This document shows, one piece after another, positions 6,898 through 11,912 of a stretch of 11,912 bases of DNA. The notes beneath the pieces were generated by a model. That model worked only from the letters and a program-made list of their open reading frames with translations. It did not search any database and was not told the DNA's origin. The DNA lies in the NCBI GenBank assembly GCA_947258895.1, contig CAMYKE010000039.1, positions 1 through 11,912 on the forward strand, given 5' to 3'. Every line of letters begins with the position of its first letter. Positions within the stretch are counted from its first letter, which is position 1. The position numbers and the translations under genes were made by a program. Origin of the DNA: an uncultured Pseudomonadales bacterium. Lineage in GTDB: Bacteria; Pseudomonadota; Gammaproteobacteria; Pseudomonadales; IMCC2047.

Positions 6898-8169
6898 CTA
6901 AACGTAATAATCGACCAGGCCGGCCCCGCTAACGGTCCCGATTGTGGGGGACGCCAACGGCCCGGTATCCTCCGCGGCAACGCCTCGCCCCGTTGCATCA
7001 GCCTCTCCTTCCTGGCCGGATCGCCGCTGTTCGGAAAGGCTCTGGTCCGATACATTGACATCCAGCAACTGCAACCCGCTGGCATCGAACAGTTCGCGTA
7101 GCCGTTGCGTGCTCGCTTCAAGGGTTTCGCGCACCACTCCGTACTGGCTGGAAAACTGCACCTGGGTCTGGTCGTTGGCGACGCTGATGCGAATCTCAAC
7201 CGGGCCCAACTCCCGTGGATGCAACTGCATTTCCGCCGCCTGAATGCCGTTGCTGGCGAGCCAAAGCACGCGCTGGGCCATGGCCTGCCCCCAGTTGGGA
7301 GAGCTGACCGGAACCGGGATAGTCCCCGTGGCAAGCTCCGGTTTCGCTATCGCGGCGGTCTGGCCCGCGGGCAGTAAGTGATCGACGCGCGCCAGGTTGC
7401 GTGCCGTCTGCGTAACGATATCCCCGGCGTCGACATCCGCCGCTACTTCGCTACCGGGCGCGGCCAACGCTCCCGAGCGCAGCTGCTGCAGCGCCTCCTT
7501 GAAGGCCCGGGTTTCCTGCAGTCCGCTCGTATCACCGCGCATCGAGCCGGGCTGATCGGAGCCGGCCTGCGCCAGGGCCGCCTCGCCCTGCGCTGCAATC
7601 AAACCGGCAGGAGCGGCGGCGCCCCGCTGCGCCCTGGCCGTCTCGCCAGCCGCGGCCAGGCGTCCGCTGTCGTTCTGTTGCGCCACGGCCAGCTCCGCTC
7701 CGTCCGCGGTATCGTCCAGCCCGGCGGCCCCGGACCCTGTCGTATCATCCAGCACCCCGGTATCGCCCGACTCGGACCCCGTCACCGACAACACCTCCGT
7801 GACTTCCGGTTCGCCGTTCTGCAATCCTGCCAGCCCGGCGGCTTCTACCGGCCGGGTGGAATCGTCTTCCTGCGCCGGCAATTCGTTGCCGCTTGCCGCC
7901 GCAGTACTGCCGCTTTTCGCAGTTCCTGTTGCTGCCGCCCTGGATTCCTGCTCGCTGGCGCCGGAGCGTTCCGCGGCCTTGCGTTGCGTGGCCGCATCTG
8001 CCGGGCGTTGCGACTCGGAACGTCGATTTCGCTGTTCCTGCAACACATTGTCAAAGGAATTATCCCTTTGATTATAACCAGTTACAGAGCCAGCACCACT
8101 GTCAGCCTGGTTCGCGGTCGACGCTGACTTGGCCAGCATGGCGTCCAGGGTTTGATGAGATGTCTGCAT
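6898..8169 (-). CDS. fliK: FliK, flagellar hook-length control protein
   Basis: Secreted ruler that measures the hook and triggers the FlhB specificity switch. From the ATG at 8169 it has 423 residues. The long N-terminal and central region (1-285) is low-complexity, rich in Ala, Gly, Ser, Gln and Asp, as usual for FliK. The C-terminal Flg_hook domain (about 288-378) carries MQLHPRELGPVEIRISVANDQTQVQFSSQYGVVRETLEASTQRLRELFDASGLQLLDVNVSDQS. An upstream in-frame ATG at 8217 would add 16 residues, but GGAGAG at 8174-8179, four bases before the 8169 ATG, marks the internal start as the better one. A sigma-54-like promoter precedes it, so fliK probably forms its own transcription unit. Confidence 0.93.
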   Translation of the reverse strand: MQTSHQTLDAMLAKSASTANQADSGAGSVTGYNQRDNSFDNVLQEQRNRRSESQRPADAATQRKAAERSGASEQESRAAATGTAKSGSTAAASGNELPAQEDDSTRPVEAAGLAGLQNGEPEVTEVLSVTGSESGDTGVLDDTTGSGAAGLDDTADGAELAVAQQNDSGRLAAAGETARAQRGAAAPAGLIAAQGEAALAQAGSDQPGSMRGDTSGLQETRAFKEALQQLRSGALAAPGSEVAADVDAGDIVTQTARNLARVDHLLPAGQTAAIAKPELATGTIPVPVSSPNWGQAMAQRVLWLASNGIQAAEMQLHPRELGPVEIRISVANDQTQVQFSSQYGVVRETLEASTQRLRELFDASGLQLLDVNVSDQSLSEQRRSGQEGEADATGRGVAAEDTGPLASPTIGTVSGAGLVDYYV

Positions 8170-8173
8170 AATA

Positions 8174-8179
8174 CTCTCC
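8174..8179 (-). promoter_or_regulatory. Ribosome binding site deciding the fliK start
   Basis: GGAGAG followed by TATT and ATG (8167-8169) is well placed and favours the 423-residue FliK over the 439-residue version starting at 8217, which has no comparable site. Confidence 0.65.
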
Positions 8180-8271
8180 AGCAATGGTTCCATCGGCGGC
8201 CAGGATTGGGGCATCACAGCCGCTGGCCCGCGGATCCGGGTTAGTTCGTCATCGTGTCAGGGCAATTACTT

Positions 8272-8287
8272 TGCAATTGCCAGGCCA
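8272..8287 (-). promoter_or_regulatory. Candidate sigma-54 promoter of fliK
   Basis: On the minus strand the sequence reads TGGCCTG-GCAA-TTGCA, against the consensus TGGCACG-N4-TTGCA. The invariant GG (-24) and GC (-12) are separated by exactly 10 bases. The start would fall near 8260, leaving about 90 nt before the fliK ATG at 8169. Sigma-54 promoters with a FleQ- or FleR-type activator control many flagellar genes in Pseudomonas and Vibrio, which fits the location. Activator sites were not identified. Confidence 0.6.
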
Positions 8288-8335
8288 ACTAAATCCGTAA
8301 TTATCAACTCGACGGAGTTCCAGCCTGCATCCGGT

Positions 8336-8517
8336 TAGCCGCCATATCTCACCGATTTTTGGAATTATCGCCGAGAGATTGTGCGTTGTACGGGATTTTC
8401 CGACGAAGGGGATAGCCGTCGCTATAGCCGCAGGGCGAGAAACCAAATAGGCAATTCGCACTGTACTGACAAGGCTTCTGGGCATTGGATCGCCGAATCG
8501 GTGAGATATGGCGGCTA
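8336..8517. mobile_element. MITE-like element with 20-bp terminal inverted repeats and TA target duplication
   Basis: Positions 8338-8357 (GCCGCCATATCTCACCGATT) and 8496-8515 are perfect inverted copies, and each is flanked by TA (8336-8337, 8516-8517), giving 22 bp of perfect complementarity over a 182-bp span. The 138-bp interior has no plausible gene. Perfect terminal repeats, TA duplication and lack of a transposase are the marks of a non-autonomous element mobilised by an IS630/Tc1-mariner type transposase. Removing the element and one TA restores an uninterrupted fliJ end, GAT AGC TAA, so the insertion hit the TA of the stop codon. An RNA copy would fold into a long stem directly after fliJ. 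An alternative is a large regulatory stem-loop not derived from transposition. Confidence 0.7.
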
Positions 8518-8961
8518 GCTATCAGCAAACGCCGGCCGGCGCAACTGGACCAGTTCGTCCTGGGCCGCCTGCTCACGTCGATCCTCCTCCCGGGATTCGC
8601 TGCGCGCATAACGCGATACCAGCTTGGCCATATTCCGGTGTGCGCCACGCTGCTGCAGCCAGTCTCGCTCCGCTTGCTCAGCTGCCTCCTGGGCCTGCTC
8701 AACCTGCTGCCGCTGCTCATCGATCGCGACCATCAGGCGATTCACAAACTGGTGGTACGTGTGCAGGCGCTGCGCCTGGATACCGTCCTTACCCTCCTGC
8801 TCTACCAGTGCCTGGTATTCTCCTGCATACGCCAACAGGTCCTGCAGTTTTTTTGTATCCTGCTGCAGTTGCTGTTTCGCGGTGGCGAGGCCGGTCGCGG
8901 CACTTTGCTCCTTTAGGGATTCGAGTTGTACGATGGGCGCCAGGCGCTGCGACTTTTGCAT
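8515..8961 (-). CDS. fliJ: FliJ, flagellar export ATPase stalk protein
   Basis: Cytoplasmic coiled-coil protein that inserts into the FliI ring, like the gamma stalk of F1-ATPase, and links it to FlhA; it also escorts chaperones. The 148 residues are almost entirely helical and rich in Gln, Glu, Ala and Arg, with the family pattern RLAPIVQLESLKEQSAA at the N-terminus and LVSRYARSESREEDRREQAAQDEL near the C-terminus. Length is normal. The ATG overlaps the fliI stop as TGATG (AGGA 6 nt upstream). The stop TAG is composed of TA from the target duplication plus the first G of the inserted element at 8336-8517; the reconstructed original stop is TAA at the same codon. Confidence 0.93.
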   Translation of the reverse strand: MQKSQRLAPIVQLESLKEQSAATGLATAKQQLQQDTKKLQDLLAYAGEYQALVEQEGKDGIQAQRLHTYHQFVNRLMVAIDEQRQQVEQAQEAAEQAERDWLQQRGAHRNMAKLVSRYARSESREEDRREQAAQDELVQLRRPAFADS

Positions 8962-10343
8962 CAGGTTTCCTGGTTGGCCTCCGCAACGGCAGGGATGGCG
9001 GTGGCGGCGGGCTCGCGCGGCTCGATCACCTGGAACAATTGCTGGTAACTGCGCTCAAAATCGACTACCTCATCCAACCCTTGTTGCAAGAACTGATTCA
9101 TCAGCGGCATTCGCTCGATGGCCAGGTCCGTCTCGGGGTCGCTCCCCGCGGAATAGGCGCCGACGCTAATCAGATCGCGGCTGCGCTGATAGCGCCCATA
9201 AAGCTGCTTGAAACGCTGGGCAATACCCAGTAACTGCGCGGGTATCACCTGTGGCATGACGCGGCTGATCGATGCTTCGACATTGATGGCGGGATAATGG
9301 CCGGCTTCCGCGAGCTCCCGCGATAACACGATATGCCCATCCAGGATCGCCCTTGAAGCATCCGCGATCGGGTCCTGGACATCATCTCCCTCGGTCAACA
9401 CGGTATAAAACGCGGTGATCGACCCCTCGCCCTGCGCCGCGTTACCCGCGCGCTCGACCAGTTGTGGCAGCCGCGCGAACACCGAGGGAGGATACCCCTT
9501 GGTGGCCGGCGGTTCGCCCACCGCCAGCGCGATTTCCCGCTGCGCCTGGGCGTATCGGGTCAGCGAGTCCATCAATAACAGCACGTTTTTACCCCGGTCT
9601 CGGAAAAATTCAGCGATGCTGGTCGCCAGCATTGCCGAGCGTAACCGCATTAATGGCGAATCATCGGCTGGCGACGCAATCACCACCGACCGTGACAGCC
9701 CCTCCGTACCGAGTATCTGTTCGATGAATTCCTTCACTTCACGGCCCCGCTCCCCGACCAGCGCAACCACCGTGATGTCTGCCTCGGTAAAACGGGTCAT
9801 CATGCCCAGCAACACGCTTTTTCCCACCCCGCTGCCGGCGAAGAGACCCAGTCGTTGACCCCTGCCCACGGTAAGCAGGGAGTTGATCGAGCGAATTCCC
9901 ACATCCAGTGACTCCGCGATGGGCTGACGGCTCAGGGGGTTAATTGGCTCACCGCGCAGGCTGACTTCGGCTTCGGTGCGCAGCGCACCCTTGCCATCGA
10001 TCGGCTCCCCGATGCCGTTCAACACCCGTCCCAACAGACCGAAACCGACCGCTACCTGCTTCACCCTTTCCTGCGCGTGGATGCGAGCGCCGGGGCGCAG
10101 GCCCTCGACGCGGGTAATCGGCATCAGGAAGACCTTGCTGCCATCAAAACCAACCACTTCCGCCTCGATTGGCTTGCCCGTATCGGCTTCGATCAGGCAG
10201 TGCCCACCCAGCGGCACGTTGCACCCGACCGCCTCTATGGTGAGCCCGATGATACGGGTCAAATGACCCTCCACGACCGGATCTGCGCGTTGCGGCAGGT
10301 TTTCGGGATGACGCCGCAGGCGCTCGGCGAGGCTAGGGCGCAT
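8961..10343 (-). CDS. fliI: FliI, flagellar export ATPase
   Basis: F1-beta-like hexameric ATPase energising and ordering flagellar protein export. From the ATG at 10343 it is 460 residues, typical of the family. Visible are the N-terminal beta-barrel ([18 protein letters not shown]), Walker A GSGVGKS (170-176), [11 protein letters not shown] with the catalytic glutamate (about 197-207), Walker [37 protein letters not shown] (about 254-289) and a C-terminal helical domain. An upstream in-frame ATG at 10412 would add 23 basic residues unlike other FliI N-termini. GGAG (10351-10354) 7 nt before 10343 supports the shorter form, which overlaps the fliH end by only 11 bp. Confidence 0.96.
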   Translation of the reverse strand: MRPSLAERLRRHPENLPQRADPVVEGHLTRIIGLTIEAVGCNVPLGGHCLIEADTGKPIEAEVVGFDGSKVFLMPITRVEGLRPGARIHAQERVKQVAVGFGLLGRVLNGIGEPIDGKGALRTEAEVSLRGEPINPLSRQPIAESLDVGIRSINSLLTVGRGQRLGLFAGSGVGKSVLLGMMTRFTEADITVVALVGERGREVKEFIEQILGTEGLSRSVVIASPADDSPLMRLRSAMLATSIAEFFRDRGKNVLLLMDSLTRYAQAQREIALAVGEPPATKGYPPSVFARLPQLVERAGNAAQGEGSITAFYTVLTEGDDVQDPIADASRAILDGHIVLSRELAEAGHYPAINVEASISRVMPQVIPAQLLGIAQRFKQLYGRYQRSRDLISVGAYSAGSDPETDLAIERMPLMNQFLQQGLDEVVDFERSYQQLFQVIEPREPAATAIPAVAEANQET

Positions 10344-11094
10344 CACTATTCTCCACTGGAGTGGCATTCGGTATGGCAGCGCCCGTCGAAGTGATCGGCG
10401 CTGCCTCGACAAACCGCTCGGTCAGCAGCTTATCCAGGGTCAGTTGAAACTGGGTGTCCAGGGTATAGTCGATATAGCTGTGCTCGGACTTGATCACGCA
10501 GCCGCCGCTCTCAATTTCACCATTGGGTATGACCTGCCAGTCGTCTGCTTGCCTCAGGATCGCGCGGCCCACCAGTTCCGCGTCCCGGGGATGCAACAGT
10601 ACCTTGATGTGTTGACTCGCTTCCGGCAACCGCGCCACCGCCTGGCGAATGACCTCCGTTACAAGTTCCTGATCAAACTCGACGGTGCGTTTCACCACCG
10701 CGTTGGCAACCCGCGCGGCAAGTATCACCAGCGCCTGCTCGAGTTCGTGGTCCTGCTGCGCGATCGGTTGCATCAGGTGACCCATAACCTGGTTAAGCTG
10801 GCCGGTGGTTTCCTCGACTTCGGCCCGAGCCTCCTGCATGCCCTGTTCGTACCCCTCGTTACGGCCCTGGGCAAAGCCCTCGGCCTGCGCCTGGGCGCGA
10901 ATCCGCTCAATCTTGGAAGCGGTTAACGGCCCGACCGACAGTTCATCCACGTCAGTTGCGGATCGGCTGCGTTTATTGCGTGAGGCCGACGAAACCACTT
11001 CACCCGCCGGCTGCAGTACCGGCATTTGCCAGGCTTCGCAGGCAGCGGCCTGTTCGGCCGGGATCGTTGCTGCATTGTCTTCCAATGGGGGCAT
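10333..11094 (-). CDS. fliH: FliH, regulator of the flagellar export ATPase
   Basis: Forms the FliH2-FliI complex, holds the ATPase inactive until docking and tethers it to FliN at the C-ring. The 253 residues have a variable N-terminus with the common [17 protein letters not shown] pattern (11-27), a central glycine-containing helix with [17 protein letters not shown] (about 73-89, the GxxxG-type repeats typical of FliH), and the conserved C-terminal F1-delta-like domain ([32 protein letters not shown] to the [18 protein letters not shown] end). The N-terminus looks complete, with GAGAG upstream of the ATG, so the deletion affecting fliG stops just before it. fliI overlaps its end by 11 bp. 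Confidence 0.94.
   Translation of the reverse strand: MPPLEDNAATIPAEQAAACEAWQMPVLQPAGEVVSSASRNKRSRSATDVDELSVGPLTASKIERIRAQAQAEGFAQGRNEGYEQGMQEARAEVEETTGQLNQVMGHLMQPIAQQDHELEQALVILAARVANAVVKRTVEFDQELVTEVIRQAVARLPEASQHIKVLLHPRDAELVGRAILRQADDWQVIPNGEIESGGCVIKSEHSYIDYTLDTQFQLTLDKLLTERFVEAAPITSTGAAIPNATPVENSDAP
10351..10354 (-). promoter_or_regulatory. Ribosome binding site deciding the fliI start
   Basis: GGAG followed by 7 bases and ATG (10341-10343), lying inside the last codons of fliH. It favours the 460-residue FliI over a start at 10412. Confidence 0.6.
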
Positions 11095-11912
11095 CCTGGT
11101 TCTCTCGTGGCGCGCTTGGACATGTTGCTGAAGACCTTGTCCTGGACCGCCTCGTCTGCACCTTTCAGGGCAATTATCAGCTCGTCGGACGAAACTTCGC
11201 GTAGCAGCGCCTGGATACCGCGATCATCCATTTCGCCGAGGTTATCGAATACGAACATCAGGTCCTGAATCTGGTTGCTCAGCTCTTCATCCATCCCGGT
11301 CAACTGCTCCAGTACCGTCGACTCCACCGCAGATTCAATTGCGTTGAGGATATTGGCCGCCGCTTTCGCGCCGCCCAGCGACGTGGTTTGGGTGGTGGTG
11401 CCGGTCTTGACCTGACGCTCGATGATCTCGTTGAGTTCCTCGAGCGCCGCCGGCTGCACCGTTTCCAGTTTGGAAATCCGTACCACCACATCCAGGCGCT
11501 GCTTTTCATCAAACAGCTCGAGGACGCGCGCGGCCTGGTCCGATTCCAGGTAGGAGAGGACGATCGCCTGCACCTGGGGGTGCTCAAAGCGGATAATATC
11601 CGCTACCCCGCGCGGCTCCATCCATTTCAGGGTATCCAGGCCGCTGGTGTCACCACCACGCAAAATGCGTTCGATGACGCTGTTGGCCCGATCCGGACCC
11701 AGCGCCTTGGTAAGCATCGCCTTGATATACCGATCCGCGTCCACTGTGAGGCCGGTCTCGTCCTTGGCGTCTTCCAGGAAGCCTTCGAGAACATGCTTGA
11801 CCTGCTCCTTATTGATGTTCTGGATCTGCGACATGGCAGCACCGATGTGCTGCACTTCCCGGGCATCCATGTGCCGCATGATCTGCGCGGCATGATTTTC
11901 CCCCAGGCTCAT
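10923..11912 (-). pseudogene. fliG: FliG, flagellar motor switch protein, 5' cut by window edge and 3' end lost
   Basis: C-ring rotor protein that contacts the stators and generates torque. The first visible Met (11912) aligns with residue 15 of the E. coli protein (LLM-x-x-GE), so the true start lies outside the window. Visible residues 1-268 are ordinary FliG, with EHPQ (110-113), a Gly-rich linker (TTTQTTSLGGAKAAANIL), MFVF (219-222) and LKGAD (249-253). After NMSKRA (268, base 11109) the similarity stops. The expected final ~50 residues (RDDL...GPVR...KEIL...GGK) are absent, and the frame continues for 61 unrelated codons out of phase over fliH to 10923. K250 and R267 (E. coli K264, R281) remain; the equivalents of D288, D289 and R297 are gone. 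There is no DNA room for the missing part before fliH, so this is a deletion or an assembly error, not a simple frameshift. Confidence 0.85.

Noticed and set aside
7378..8127. Long plus-strand open frame (249 codons) opposite fliK
   Set aside because: It is antisense to a GC-rich, low-complexity coding region, where long mirror frames are expected; composition is Arg/Gly/Cys-rich with no domain.
8249..8485. 78-codon minus-strand ORF across the fliJ-fliK gap
   Set aside because: It straddles one end of the inserted element and the fliK promoter, has no ribosome site and no recognisable protein features; a chance open frame.
10343..10412. Longer FliI N-terminus starting at 10412
   Set aside because: It would overlap fliH by 80 bp, adds a basic stretch unlike FliI, and lacks the good GGAG site that precedes 10343.
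10923..11100. Dual-coding overlap of fliG and fliH as a genuine overlapping gene
   Set aside because: The 61 out-of-phase codons are unlike any FliG and replace a highly conserved end; a deletion explains them better than evolved overlap.

Overview
The window holds the distal half of a large gammaproteobacterial flagellar biosynthesis locus. It is read entirely on the minus strand in the order fliG(partial)-fliH-fliI-fliJ-fliK-fliL-fliM-fliN-fliO-fliP-fliQ-fliR-flhB. A convergent Sfp-type phosphopantetheinyl transferase gene lies on the plus strand beyond flhB. The gene order, a polar-flagellum style FliG/FliM/FliN switch, a FliO, and a sigma-54-like promoter before fliK all resemble Pseudomonas-like or marine gammaproteobacteria. 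DNA is GC-rich (roughly 60% by eye). I cannot name the genus.

Layout from the right edge, in the direction of transcription. fliG enters from outside the window and lacks about its first 14 codons. fliH, fliI and fliJ follow with tight overlaps (11 bp fliH/fliI, TGATG at fliI/fliJ). A 182-bp segment at 8336-8517, bounded by perfect 22-bp inverted repeats that end in TA, sits exactly at the fliJ stop codon and looks like a MITE of the IS630/Tc1 type. After it comes a sigma-54-like promoter (8272-8287) and fliK. A 280-bp gap with a possible sigma-70-type promoter and an AT-rich upstream stretch precedes fliL-M-N-O-P-Q-R-flhB. The fliK stop and this gap therefore probably divide the locus into at least three transcription units: fliG-J, fliK and fliL-flhB. 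flhB ends 11 bp from the end of the convergent transferase gene. flhA, which often follows flhB, is not here.

Function: FliG/FliM/FliN form the C-ring (torque and switching). FliH/FliI/FliJ are the export ATPase complex. FliO/FliP/FliQ/FliR/FlhB are the membrane export gate. FliK is the hook-length ruler that acts on FlhB, and FliL is a stator-associated membrane protein.

The two strongest oddities are these. (1) fliG has lost the coding sequence for roughly its last 50 residues; the frame runs on out of phase into fliH, so the torque-generating end of FliG is missing unless this is an assembly error. (2) The MITE-like insertion hit the TA of the fliJ stop codon and rebuilt a stop, leaving FliJ unchanged. 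I saw no phage, CRISPR, toxin-antitoxin or otherwise novel system; this is mainly a conserved flagellar locus with two lesions or insertions and several candidate regulatory sites.
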